64,000 nt of DNA from Tepidanaerobacteraceae bacterium (lineage in GTDB: Bacteria; Bacillota; Thermosediminibacteria; Thermosediminibacterales; Tepidanaerobacteraceae): positions 1-64,000 of the forward strand of contig JARRBK010000001.1 of NCBI GenBank assembly GCA_029982615.1. The letters are read 5' to 3'. Shown here one piece after another: positions 47,194 to 56,149 of this stretch. The translations under genes and the position numbers were made by a program. The notes under the pieces are model-generated. The model worked only from the letters and a program-made list of their open reading frames with translations, was not told where the DNA came from and ran no database searches. Numbering within the stretch: position 1 is the first letter of the stretch; each line of letters begins with the position of its first letter.

Positions 47194-47529
47194 ATGGCAA
47201 AATGGCAGTGTTCAGTCTGCGGATATATTCACGACGGAGATGAAGCTCCTGATAAATGCCCAAAATGCGGTGCTCCCAAAGAAAAATTCACAAAAATGGA
47301 GGAACAAGCCGCATCTTTAGTGGAGCGGGCACGCTTTTCCAATAATCTTCATATGGAACTGCTCACACTGATGGAAAAGGCAAAAGAAATATGCGACAAA
47401 GGAATCAGAGACGAGCTCGATCCCGGCTGCGTATCCGTTTTTAAGACGGCAATGGCAGCAGCTTATGAAGTGCAGCAGAAGGTGAAAGCCGAGCTTAAAA
47501 CCCATATGAGCAAGGGCAAATGGGGTTAA
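47194..47529 (+). CDS. Rubredoxin-like domain protein with helical C-terminal half
   Basis: A 111-residue protein. Residues 1-36 form a short rubredoxin-like zinc ribbon or iron site (CSVCGYIHDG; CPKCGAPKEKF), the type seen at rubrerythrin C termini. The remaining 75 residues are helical and of unknown family. It has an AAGGGGGA ribosome site and sits between the encapsulin remnant and rubredoxin, so a role in electron delivery to the peroxide-defence proteins is likely. Confidence 0.85.
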   Translation: MAKWQCSVCGYIHDGDEAPDKCPKCGAPKEKFTKMEEQAASLVERARFSNNLHMELLTLMEKAKEICDKGIRDELDPGCVSVFKTAMAAAYEVQQKVKAELKTHMSKGKWG

Positions 47530-47622
47530 TGCCGGTATAGGCTTAAATTTCATGCATTTACTTCATTTATAAAAATTTAATAAACAAAATAATGACTTTA
47601 ATACGATTGCGGAGGAACGAAT

Positions 47623-47781
47623 ATGAAAAAATGGGTTTGCACCGTTTGCGGATACATCTATGATCCCGAAAAAGGCGATCCGGACAATGGAATTGCTCCA
47701 GGCACGGCTTTTGAGGACCTGCCCGATGATTGGGTTTGCCCAGAATGCGGAGTGGGTAAAGATATGTTCGAAGAAGCATGA
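47623..47781 (+). CDS. rd: Rubredoxin
   Basis: A 52-residue rubredoxin, too short for the ORF track. It reads [20 protein letters not shown] and ends [16 protein letters not shown], with the two CxxC iron-binding loops and the conserved aromatic core. A CGGAGGAACG site precedes the ATG at 47623. It transfers single electrons to rubrerythrin and related reductases. The reductase that would normally follow is the pseudogene immediately downstream. Confidence 0.97.
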   Translation: MKKWVCTVCGYIYDPEKGDPDNGIAPGTAFEDLPDDWVCPECGVGKDMFEEA

Positions 47782-47807
47782 TGATATTTTGTATTGCCAT
47801 TTTTTAT

Positions 47808-47832
47808 AAGGCCCGTGACAACGGGCCTTATT
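47808..47832 (+). terminator. Stem-loop after rubredoxin
   Basis: AAGGCCCGT and ACGGGCCTT form a 9-bp stem with a 4-base loop, followed by ATTGCTT. The T tract is weak, so it may only attenuate before the reductase remnant. Confidence 0.6.
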
Positions 47833-47866
47833 GCTTAAATCAAATCACTATGACAGGGGGTATTTG

Positions 47867-48484
47867 ATGACAGATAGCAAAAATCCCGTAGTTATTATAG
47901 GTAACTGTGCAGCAGCAGTATATGCCATAGAAGCTTTCCGCGAGCACAATAAAAATACGCCTATATATGGTAATAAGCAAAGAACCTTACTTGGCATATT
48001 ACCGCATGAAATTGTCTCATCTTCTTGGAGAAAATCCAACGGTGGATGAAATTTTAATCCATAAACCCGAATGGTATAAACAAAACAATGTCGAAATTCT
48101 TCTCGGAACTCAAGCGTTGTCGATAAACCCTGTCAATAATTCAATTAAGCTTGACAGCGGACAAACGTTACAATATTCGTCCCTGCTTCTCGCCATGGGA
48201 AGCCATGCTTTTGTGCCGCCTGTCAAAGGCACAGATTTGAAGGGAGTTTTTTCTATCAGAACTCTGGATGATGTAAAAAAACTTTACCTGTATTCCCATG
48301 ATAAGGAAAAAGGAGTTATCATCGGCGGCGGAGTTCTGGGACTTGAAGCCGCCTGGGTACTATATTAATAGGGGATACCAAGCCAGCCATCAAGATATCC
48401 AACGCAATCAAAAAAAGAGTAAGCATCCCTCAGGAAATAGTAAAATCGAAAGATTTCAATCTTTTTTTAGAGAACCTTGCTTAA
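47867..48484 (+). pseudogene. NADH:rubredoxin oxidoreductase remnant
   Basis: From ATG 47867 the frame starts like a FAD-dependent NADH:rubredoxin oxidoreductase (VVIIGNCAAAVYAIEAFREH). An extra G near 47966 shifts it; the next frame continues SKEPYLAYYRMKLSHLL to the NADH-binding IIGGGVLGLEAAW. The sequence then jumps to the C-terminal tail (IGDTKPAIKISNAIKKRV ... FNLFLENLA) in another frame, ending at TAA 48482-48484. About 200 residues, including the second FAD segment, are missing. Together with the encapsulin remnant it shows decay of the local rubredoxin pathway. Confidence 0.82.
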
Positions 48485-48607
48485 AAAATCAATGCGCTAA
48501 ATAATAATTTTACAGCCCGCACACCGGTAATAGTATGTACGGGCCGTAAAATTTATGCTGAAAAAAGCAACAGAACTGCCTGCAATCCCTGCTTTCTGTA
48601 TGGATAT

Positions 48608-49768
48608 TTACAGCGATTCTCTATATATTTTTTTTACATCTTCCAGTGTGGGCACTTTTGGGCTGACCTCCAAGTTATGGGTCATCCATTTAAAGGCATG
48701 TTCAGCCAGCTCATCAATATCTTTTTCAGTAATGCCGAAAGCTGATATGCTGCGGGGAACTCCCACGCTGTCCATTAAATCTTTAAGGGCCTCCACAGAC
48801 TTTTCGGCTGCTTCCATCAGTGTAAGCCCTCTCACGTCCACTCCCAAGACTTCAGCCACTTTTGCGAATTTCCCGGGAGCTTCAGGAATGTTGAAGCGCA
48901 TAAATGCCAGGGATACGGCCGCCAGGCTTTCTCCGTGAGGCACGTTGTAAATGCCGCTGAGCGGATGCCCCATGCCGTGGATGCCGCAAGTGCCTGAAAG
49001 ATTTATAGCAACACCTGCCAGTGTGTTTGCCCAGGCCATGCGTTCGCGATACCGGATGTCCCCGCCATGCTCACATGCTCCCCTCAGATTTTCCACCACC
49101 AATCTCATTGCTTCCAGTGCCAGCGCATCGGTAAAAGGCTGACTCCTTCTTCCAACGTAAGCCTCCATAGCGTGGAAAAATACGTCTATACCTGTGGAAG
49201 CTGTAACCTTTTTGGGAACAGTCAGCATGAGCTCCGGATCTATAATGGAAAACCTGGCGTAAGTTCTCGGAGACTTGAGGGATTTTTTAACCTTTGTGTC
49301 TGGGTTTGTAAACACAGCATAATTGTTAGCTTCGCTGCCAGTGCCAGCCGTTGTGGTAATCAGCGCAATGGGCAGCGCATCGCCCCCTGGCTTTCCGGCT
49401 ATGTAATCAGACACGGGACCTTCATTTAAAGCTGCAAAGGCTATGCCCTTAGCTGTATCCATGGCGCTGCCTCCGCCGAGGCCAATGACGAATTCTACGC
49501 TATTTTCTCGCGCAAGCTTTGCCCCTCTTTCCACAGTGGTTGTGATGGGGTTGGGTTCCACTTCATCGAAAAGTATCCAGTCTATTTGCTCCTGCTCCAG
49601 GCTTTTTGTCACAACATCCAGATAACCTGCTTTTTTTGCACTGGATTTTCCGGTAACTATAAGAGTTTTTTTCCCCAGGGACTTTGCATTGACGCCGACT
49701 TCTTTAACCTTCCCGGGCCCGAATATAAGCCGGGCGGGCATGAAAAATTCAAAGTTCAATGGTTGCAC
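48608..49768 (-). CDS. Iron-containing alcohol dehydrogenase
   Basis: A 386-residue group III alcohol dehydrogenase. It has the NAD-binding GLGGGSAMDTAKGIA (about residues 94-108) and metal ligands in CGIHGMGHPLSGIYNVPHGESL. The family oxidises or reduces a wide range of aliphatic alcohols, including butanol and 1,3-propanediol. An IclR regulator gene lies 83 bases upstream on the same strand and may control it. Substrate not readable. Confidence 0.93.
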   Translation of the reverse strand: MQPLNFEFFMPARLIFGPGKVKEVGVNAKSLGKKTLIVTGKSSAKKAGYLDVVTKSLEQEQIDWILFDEVEPNPITTTVERGAKLARENSVEFVIGLGGGSAMDTAKGIAFAALNEGPVSDYIAGKPGGDALPIALITTTAGTGSEANNYAVFTNPDTKVKKSLKSPRTYARFSIIDPELMLTVPKKVTASTGIDVFFHAMEAYVGRRSQPFTDALALEAMRLVVENLRGACEHGGDIRYRERMAWANTLAGVAINLSGTCGIHGMGHPLSGIYNVPHGESLAAVSLAFMRFNIPEAPGKFAKVAEVLGVDVRGLTLMEAAEKSVEALKDLMDSVGVPRSISAFGITEKDIDELAEHAFKWMTHNLEVSPKVPTLEDVKKIYRESL

Positions 49769-49850
49769 CTCCAGATCGTATTATTAAAAACCATTTTTAA
49801 ACTCCAACAATCATCCTTACTTCTCCCATATTGTAGCATTTATCTTTAAT

Positions 49851-50618
49851 TTATTCAATCCGCCACCCCATTTTCAGCGAAATACTGCGGGCGCATTCCA
49901 CTGCCTTCTGCGCAAAAAAATCGAATTTGTCAGCAGTTATAGTTACTGTTGACCCCGAAATGCTCAGCGCTCCGATAACCGTTCCGGAGTAATCAAAAAT
50001 AGGGGCTCCTATGCATCGTATTCCTTCCTCATTTTCCTCATCATCCAGCGCGTATCCGGCTTTTCTGACGTTTTCAAGGTGTTTCATAAGCTCGCCGGGG
50101 TCTGTGATGGTCTTTGCAGTGTATTTTTCCAGCCCCTCGTCGATTACTTTTTTTACAAAATCATTCGGGGAAAAAGCCAAGATAGCTTTGCCCACCGCTG
50201 AAGCGTGCATGGGAGCCTTGCGGCCTATTTGAGAATACATGCGGATGGTCCTGTTGCTATCTATTTTATCGATATAAATGGCGCTGTTGCCGTCGGGCAC
50301 TACCAGGTGAACGGTTTCATTCACCTCTGATGAAAGCTCTTTTAGAAGTTCATGAGCTTCGCGGCGAAGGTCCATTCTTTCCAGGATCGTCCCCGCCAAG
50401 TGAAGCAACTTCATGCCCAGGCGATACTTTTCGGTATAGGGATTTTGCTCCACGTATCCAAAAAACATAAGTGTGGCTAAAAGGCGGTGAACAGTGCTTT
50501 TATGGAGGGACAGGCGCCGGGAAAGTTCAGTTACGCCAAGCCCTTCCCTTTCATCTGCCAGCTGCTCCAGTATTTTTACAGCCCTTTCAATAGACTGGAC
50601 GGTGTAATCTTGCGGCAT
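49851..50618 (-). CDS. IclR-family transcriptional regulator
   Basis: A 255-residue regulator with an N-terminal winged helix (LGVTELSRRLSLHKSTVHRLLATL) and a C-terminal GAF-like effector domain (MHASAVGKAILAF; GYALDDEENEEGIRCIGAPI). IclR proteins commonly sense organic-acid or aromatic catabolites. It precedes the Fe-alcohol dehydrogenase gene on the same strand; its effector is unknown. Confidence 0.93.
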   Translation of the reverse strand: MPQDYTVQSIERAVKILEQLADEREGLGVTELSRRLSLHKSTVHRLLATLMFFGYVEQNPYTEKYRLGMKLLHLAGTILERMDLRREAHELLKELSSEVNETVHLVVPDGNSAIYIDKIDSNRTIRMYSQIGRKAPMHASAVGKAILAFSPNDFVKKVIDEGLEKYTAKTITDPGELMKHLENVRKAGYALDDEENEEGIRCIGAPIFDYSGTVIGALSISGSTVTITADKFDFFAQKAVECARSISLKMGWRIE

Positions 50619-50898
50619 GATTTCCCTCCAATGTTTTTGAAGATGTGCCGTAATAAGAAAAATGGTTTTGCTGCTTCAATATAGCAATTCGACATTTATA
50701 GTTAAAATCCTTTCCTTAATCCAAAAAAACCGTTCCCTAATCTATTATTGATTTCGGTGTAAACATTAGGCAAGCATCCCCGCCTTTGATTTTATGAAGC
50801 ACTTTAAGCCTACCACCTTTGAAGGCATTTTTCATTGAAATTGTAAGCTTCGGTACGTTATAATGTTTTTAATTTAAAAATCATGGGGAGAGGCAGCG

Positions 50899-52254
50899 AT
50901 GGATAATTTTAACATTATGATTTGCAAAACACTTTTACATTCAAAAGAACTAGTAGTTTATAAGAACATATTAAAAGACGCTGTAATCATTAAATTTCAG
51001 GATATTCTTAACCAGGCCCTTGACGGCGATTCGGGGGATATCTTATCGAACTATCACGATTTTCTCGGAATGCTGGTGGAAAGAGTAGAACTCGAAGGAA
51101 TAATTTTTTCCGGTAATCTATGGAAGGATTTCATGCTCGATCTGGTGATTTCCGACGAAAACCCTTTCAGCCTCATATGTGAGTCGTCAGGTTTCAGCGC
51201 AGTGGGATATGCCCTTTTGAATCTTGTAATCCGCGACTTGCAGTGTTTGCAACGACTATACAATTTCGATTTTTCTCTTTTTATGGAATTTTTACATAAA
51301 AAATTCCCCGAGATAGAATTTAGGAGCTTCCCTTGTTGCTATGAATCCTGCGGAGCAAAAGGCCCATCTTTCCCCCCCACATTCATTGAAAAAAAGAAGC
51401 ATCTGGCCAAAATACTCGACAATTCACCTGACTGGGGTTTAAATGCAAAAGATGTGGCCTCTTTTTATAAAGAGGCGGGGTGCGGTAAATTTGCCAGATA
51501 CTGGAGCTTCAAAGTGGTGGAGACTGAAAACGGCCCCATGCTCTGCGGCATTCCGGACCCCGACCCGGTCAGGCTTTCAGATCTGGTGGGTTATGAATCC
51601 CAGAAAAAAGAAGTGGTGGAAAACACCCGCCAGTTTGTTGCAGGCTACAGCGCCAACAATATGCTGCTCTACGGAGACCGCGGCACGGGAAAATCGTCTA
51701 CCATTAAAGCCCTGCTTCACGAATTCGGGAAAGACGGCCTTCGACTGGTAGAGGTCCCAAAATACCATCTTATGCACCTTAACCGCATAATCTCCGAACT
51801 TAGGGCAAGGCCCCAGCGCTTTATTATCTTCATAGATGACCTTTCTTTTGAAGAAAACGAAACAGAATATAAATATCTGAAGTCCATTCTCGAGGGAAGC
51901 CTTGAAGCAAAGCCGGAAAACGTGCTGATATACGCCACTTCCAACCGCCGCCACCTGGTTAGGGAGTTTTACAGCGACGCTACGGGCGATGAAATAAAAT
52001 CCCGGGACACGATACAGGAAAAATTGTCTCTTTCAGACCGTTTCGGCATAACGGTTATCTTTCCATCGCCGGATAAGGCTGAATATCTCCAAATAGTAGA
52101 AGGCATTGCCAAAAAACGAGGGATAAACCTTGATGCCCAAAAGCTGCGGGAACTTGCCCTCAAATGGGAGCTCTGGAACAACCAGCGTTCCGGCAGGACT
52201 GCCAGGCAGTTTATAGATGACCTTTCTGGAAAAATGGGCTTGGGCGAAATTTAG
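50899..52254 (+). CDS. DUF815 family AAA ATPase
   Basis: A 451-residue ATPase. Residues about 195-450 form the AAA module with Walker A LLYGDRGTGKSSTIKALL and Walker B FIIFIDDLSFE, and arginine-rich later motifs (IYATSNRRHLVREFYSD). The N-terminal 190 residues are helical and not one I recognise; they include a short Cys pair (SFPCCYESCG). DUF815 proteins are widespread but uncharacterised. It stands alone on the plus strand with a GGGGAGAGGC site. Confidence 0.85.
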   Translation: MDNFNIMICKTLLHSKELVVYKNILKDAVIIKFQDILNQALDGDSGDILSNYHDFLGMLVERVELEGIIFSGNLWKDFMLDLVISDENPFSLICESSGFSAVGYALLNLVIRDLQCLQRLYNFDFSLFMEFLHKKFPEIEFRSFPCCYESCGAKGPSFPPTFIEKKKHLAKILDNSPDWGLNAKDVASFYKEAGCGKFARYWSFKVVETENGPMLCGIPDPDPVRLSDLVGYESQKKEVVENTRQFVAGYSANNMLLYGDRGTGKSSTIKALLHEFGKDGLRLVEVPKYHLMHLNRIISELRARPQRFIIFIDDLSFEENETEYKYLKSILEGSLEAKPENVLIYATSNRRHLVREFYSDATGDEIKSRDTIQEKLSLSDRFGITVIFPSPDKAEYLQIVEGIAKKRGINLDAQKLRELALKWELWNNQRSGRTARQFIDDLSGKMGLGEI

Positions 52255-52298
52255 GATAAAAACCTAAGTCTTTCTCTTGCTGCAGTCGTATAAAAGCT

Positions 52299-52333
52299 AA
52301 GGCCTCAATTAGAATCTTATTGAGGCCTTTTTG
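52299..52333. terminator. Bidirectional terminator between the DUF815 gene and the aroE fragment
   Basis: An 11-bp stem, AAGGCCTCAAT and ATTGAGGCCTT, has a 9-base loop and is followed by TTT on the plus strand, with AA/TT context on the minus strand. It serves both convergent units. Confidence 0.88.
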
Positions 52334-52865
52334 CCAAATACTCCATCATTGATTTTTTCATGATTTCCAAGGGTGCTTCTCTTCCAGTCCATATTTTAAA
52401 GGCAACAGCAGCCTGATGAATGAGCAGGCTTGTCCCTGCAATCGTCTTAAGATTGAGGCTTGCAGCTTTTTTTAAAAATGAGGTTTCCAGAGGCTCGTAT
52501 ACGGTATCATAAATCACTGCATCTTTTTGCACATACTGCCACGGAACTAGTACAGCCAGATCTCCTTTATTGTTCATGCCCAGCGATGTGCAGTTTATTA
52601 TCAAATCGCTCTCATTTAGCGCATTACTCCATTGTCGGGTTTCCCAGGGTAAAATTCTTACTTCAATTTCTTTAAAATTGCTCAATTTGTCTGCCAGAGC
52701 GAAAGCCCTCTCGAAATTTCTGTTGGTTATATATATTTTCTTAAACTTATTCATCGCCAATTGAACCGAAACGGCTTTTGCCACCCCTCCGGCGCCGAAA
52801 ACAAATGCACACCACAGTTTGCGGTTTGCACGCACGAAATACCGTTTCGGCTTAAATAAATTCAT
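52317..52865 (-). pseudogene. aroE: Truncated shikimate dehydrogenase (NADP-binding domain only)
   Basis: A 182-residue piece containing only the AroE C-terminal domain: FVFGAGGVAKAVSVQLAM (nucleotide loop), YITNRNFERAFALADKL, IINCTSLGMNN and AGTSLLIHQAAVAFKIWTG. The N-terminal substrate-binding domain (about 110 residues) is absent. Its ATG overlaps the stop of the URO-D-like gene in the arrangement TAAATGA, so it may be translated by coupling. It is either a decayed gene or a domain kept for another role. Fusion history with the upstream catabolic operon is unclear. Confidence 0.75.
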
Positions 52866-54275
52866 TTATAAACATAAACTTATTATAAAATTGAACATTA
52901 GATCTTCGTATTTTTTAATTTTTTCCGATATGACGCTCTCTGGCCTGTCTTCCAATTCCGAATGCTTTTCTTTGTATTTTTCCCAGGTTGTAAAATACTT
53001 TGATTTTATATTTTTGTCTATTTCACTTATTATTCGGTCGGTATTATCGACTCGGCCCAGCCTTTGCGTATTGCCGAGGCGTTCTGATTCAGAGTACCTG
53101 CCGTTTTCGTATACATACTGTAAAACTGACTTCAGATTTTCCACAATATTACCGTGCAAATCAAGGACGCTTTTATCAAAATCGAACCAATATTTTCCTC
53201 CTGGTGCAAGAATATCCAACAGTTCTTTTGCTTTATCAATGCATTGTTCTTTTGTCCCTTCGTGTAGAAGCGATATGGGGTAAAATCCGGAGATGATATG
53301 TTTTTTGCCCAATTTGTCTTTTACAATCTTCGGATCTCCGTATTCAAAGCGCAGGATTGTATTTTCCGGCAATTCATAAAGGTAGTCCAGATACCTCATC
53401 CAGTCATTTTCCAAAAATAGCAATACATTAATCCCCATCTCGGTAAGTGCTTCCACCTGTTTCTTCAGTGTGGGCCAGTAGAATTTTTCAAAATCCTTCA
53501 GGCGCATGTAAGGAGCCATATGAAGCGGAATCAATGTCATTCCGAAATCTGATGGAGCCGGCAGCCTGCCTTTTTTTATGAGCAAAGGCATCACTGCTTC
53601 GCATGCTGCCACCACTTTATCGGGAATGCGCCGAATGTCTTTGGAAATACCGGTAAAACTTCTAAAACAGTCTGCTAAAAAATCGTACGGCGCTTCCGTT
53701 TGGCCGCCAGGTATGCTTGCATAGCCGTACCTTGCGCGCAATTTTGCCGACAGGGCTCCAAAGGTTTCCGTTTCATCGCCGTAAGCTCTCATTGCTTTGG
53801 CCAGAGTCAGTGATTTAATATTGGGGTCTTCTGTATCAAGTTCAGTATACAGCCTGGGCAAAATCTTTTCAATAATGCAATCATAGGGCGAAGCTATGAA
53901 TTCATCATAATCTTCAGGCAGCATGCCTTCAACGTTCGGATGTTGCATAACCCCGTTGGAAGCCATGACAAAGGATTTCGACCCCAAAAGCTGGTAGAAT
54001 GAAGGGCTCCTTTGGGTATTGCTGCCCGGAAGAACATCGGAGAAAAATTCCTGACAGACTTTATCAAAGGCTTCCTCTGCTCTGGTCATGTCCCAATATA
54101 CTTCTGCAAGATTCAGATTCGAGTATTCGACAATGGCATCGAAAGCAAGAGGATTTTTGACTGGTATTCTAGAAGGAACATTCCCTCTGAAAAGGTCAAT
54201 GAATATTTGTTGTCTTTCCATTTCCAGCGTTTTCACATCACTCAATTTTTTCACCCATCCCTGGCAGATTTTCAC
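52866..54275 (-). CDS. Uroporphyrinogen decarboxylase-family protein (methyltransferase-like)
   Basis: A protein of up to 469 residues of the URO-D superfamily, which includes heme URO-D and corrinoid methyltransferases. Segments LFRGNVPSRIPVKNPLAF, GINVLLFLENDWMRYLDYLY and HIISGFYPISLLHEGTKEQC fit the superfamily barrel. The Zn-binding HxC...C motif of MtaA/MtbA is not seen, and no corrinoid protein is adjacent. The start is uncertain: GTG 54275 or one of the GTG/ATG codons up to 19 codons later. A 25-codon frame (54231-54305 region) overlaps the start and could be a leader peptide. It follows the TRAP genes in the same direction. Confidence 0.75.
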   Translation of the reverse strand: MKICQGWVKKLSDVKTLEMERQQIFIDLFRGNVPSRIPVKNPLAFDAIVEYSNLNLAEVYWDMTRAEEAFDKVCQEFFSDVLPGSNTQRSPSFYQLLGSKSFVMASNGVMQHPNVEGMLPEDYDEFIASPYDCIIEKILPRLYTELDTEDPNIKSLTLAKAMRAYGDETETFGALSAKLRARYGYASIPGGQTEAPYDFLADCFRSFTGISKDIRRIPDKVVAACEAVMPLLIKKGRLPAPSDFGMTLIPLHMAPYMRLKDFEKFYWPTLKKQVEALTEMGINVLLFLENDWMRYLDYLYELPENTILRFEYGDPKIVKDKLGKKHIISGFYPISLLHEGTKEQCIDKAKELLDILAPGGKYWFDFDKSVLDLHGNIVENLKSVLQYVYENGRYSESERLGNTQRLGRVDNTDRIISEIDKNIKSKYFTTWEKYKEKHSELEDRPESVISEKIKKYEDLMFNFIISLCL

Positions 54276-54338
54276 GCTTCATTCGTTCTCCGACCGCCTG
54301 TTTTAATACGTTCATGTGAAGCAAGATTTTACCTCTCT

Positions 54339-55616
54339 TTAAGGCATGAATTTATTTGGCAAGTACATGGTTATTCCTGGAATAAATGTAATCAATCCAA
54401 GGACAAAAATCATCACAGCCCAGAATGGTATTAAGGATTTGAACATCTTGGACATGGGCATGTTTGCGATGCTGGACGATACGAATAAAGTGAGACCCAC
54501 CGGCGGTGTGGATAAGCCTATCGCCAGATTTGTAACTGTTATAAGACCAAAATGCACGGGATCAATGCCCAATTTCGTCACAATAGGCAGTAGGATGGGA
54601 ACTATCAGGATAATGGCCGGTGTGGTATCAAGAATAGTACCTAAAAATAAAAGTATAATATTTATTAATATCAATATAATTATGTGGTTTTGAGTAACAG
54701 ATAAAATAGCAGCCGCCATTTTTATTGGAATCTGCTGGTTTGTCAAAATCCATGATAATATCGCCGTCGTTGCCACACAGAACATTACCATGGCAGTGGT
54801 CACGCCGCTTTCTACAAAAATTTTAGGAAGGTCGCTTAATTTTAACTGTTTATATACAAACATGCCTACTATGATAGAATAAACAACTGCTACCACTGAA
54901 GCTTCGGTGGCGGTAAAAACCCCGCTTAAGATTCCTCCCATGATTATAACCACCATCAGAAGGGCCCATATCGACTCTATAAAACTTTTCCAAAGGCTCT
55001 TTAAGCTCGCTTTGGGTTCAGCCGGGTATCCCCTCTTGATGGCAAAATAGTAGCTTACTGCCATTAACCCCAGACCAATCAGCAATCCCGGAATATATCC
55101 ACCTAAAAATAATTTGCCTATTGAAACGCTTCCTGTAATAGCATATATTACCATTGGGATGCTCGGGGGGATTATTACTCCTATGGACCCGGCGGTGGCA
55201 ATCAGGGCTGCAGCAAAACTTTTTCCATAGTTCTTTTTTTCCATAGCCGGAATTAAAACCGAACCTATGGCCGCACTGTCGGCAGCTGCAGAACCCGATA
55301 TTCCTCCAAAAATCATGGAAGCTACCACAGAAACCATTGCCAGGCCACCTCTTATATGGCCTACCAGGTTGCCTGCAAAGTTAATGATTTTTATTGAAAT
55401 CCCGCCTCTATCCATCAGATTCCCTGCCAGTATAAAAAACGGCACAGCCATGAGCGGGAAAGAATCTATCTGTGTAAACATTCTTTGAGGCACTACCATA
55501 AGCGGAATATTGCCTACAGATATGATGCCGTAAATGGAAGCCAGGGCTATAGCAAAGGCTACAGGCAATCCCATAAGGCAAAATACTGCCAGCAGCAGGA
55601 ATAATATAGCAATCAT
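54339..55616 (-). CDS. TRAP transporter large permease DctM
   Basis: A 425-residue membrane protein of the DctM/TRAP-T large subunit family with about twelve helices. The family segments GGISGSAAADSAAIGSVLIPAM and FGLITVTNLAIGLSTPPVGLTLFVS are present. It imports an organic acid or similar solute with sodium, together with DctP and DctQ. It overlaps dctQ by 4 bases and is the third gene of the operon. Confidence 0.95.
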   Translation of the reverse strand: MIAILFLLLAVFCLMGLPVAFAIALASIYGIISVGNIPLMVVPQRMFTQIDSFPLMAVPFFILAGNLMDRGGISIKIINFAGNLVGHIRGGLAMVSVVASMIFGGISGSAAADSAAIGSVLIPAMEKKNYGKSFAAALIATAGSIGVIIPPSIPMVIYAITGSVSIGKLFLGGYIPGLLIGLGLMAVSYYFAIKRGYPAEPKASLKSLWKSFIESIWALLMVVIIMGGILSGVFTATEASVVAVVYSIIVGMFVYKQLKLSDLPKIFVESGVTTAMVMFCVATTAILSWILTNQQIPIKMAAAILSVTQNHIIILILINIILLFLGTILDTTPAIILIVPILLPIVTKLGIDPVHFGLITVTNLAIGLSTPPVGLTLFVSSSIANMPMSKMFKSLIPFWAVMIFVLGLITFIPGITMYLPNKFMP

Positions 55617-56092
55617 TTTTCTTCCCCTTTTCCTCCATTATCATTAAATAAAAATCTTTCAAGAGTGTGAAAAAATATCAGCAGGCCAGACAAAGGCAGC
55701 GCAAAATATGGTACTGCCATGTTCAACTGAAGTGCAGGAGACAACTGGACAGAAGTGTATTGAGTCAGAACAAAACCGTAATACACAATGATGGAGGCAA
55801 AAAGCATTATCAATACATATATAGCTGACTCAATTATCTTTTTAATATTATCGGGAAAAAGATTCACCACAATATCCACCTGAAAATGCCCCCATCTATG
55901 CAGGGCTACGCTTGCACCGATAAAAGTTATCCAGACAAAAAGGTATCTAGCTAGTTCTTCCGACCATGCCAGAGGTGAATTCAGCACGAAGCGAAAAAAA
56001 ACCTGAGCAAAAGTTACTACAGTCATAGCTCCAATGAGCAGAACAAGAAGGTATTCTTCTAACTTAATAAGGTATTTCCTGATAGCCGTCAT
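55613..56092 (-). CDS. TRAP transporter small permease DctQ
   Basis: A 159-residue four-helix DctQ subunit. Recognisable is the FRFVLNSPLAWSEELARYLFVWITFIGAS segment and the C-terminal VPYFALPLSGLLIFFH. It bridges DctP and DctM. Its stop overlaps the dctM start by 4 bases, and a strong hairpin precedes it. Confidence 0.93.
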   Translation of the reverse strand: MTAIRKYLIKLEEYLLVLLIGAMTVVTFAQVFFRFVLNSPLAWSEELARYLFVWITFIGASVALHRWGHFQVDIVVNLFPDNIKKIIESAIYVLIMLFASIIVYYGFVLTQYTSVQLSPALQLNMAVPYFALPLSGLLIFFHTLERFLFNDNGGKGEEK

Positions 56093-56118
56093 AATATCCC
56101 TCCAGAGGAGTTAAATCC

Positions 56119-56142
56119 GGGGTTTGGCTTGAGCCAAACCCC
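56119..56142 (-). terminator. Stem-loop between dctP and dctQ
   Basis: On the minus strand GGGGTTTGGC and GCCAAACCCC form a perfect 10-bp stem with a 4-base loop, without a following T tract. It lies in the 57-base gap after dctP. It would protect the upstream message or dampen readthrough, giving more binding protein than permease (inference). Confidence 0.75.
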
Positions 56143-56149
56143 CTTTATC

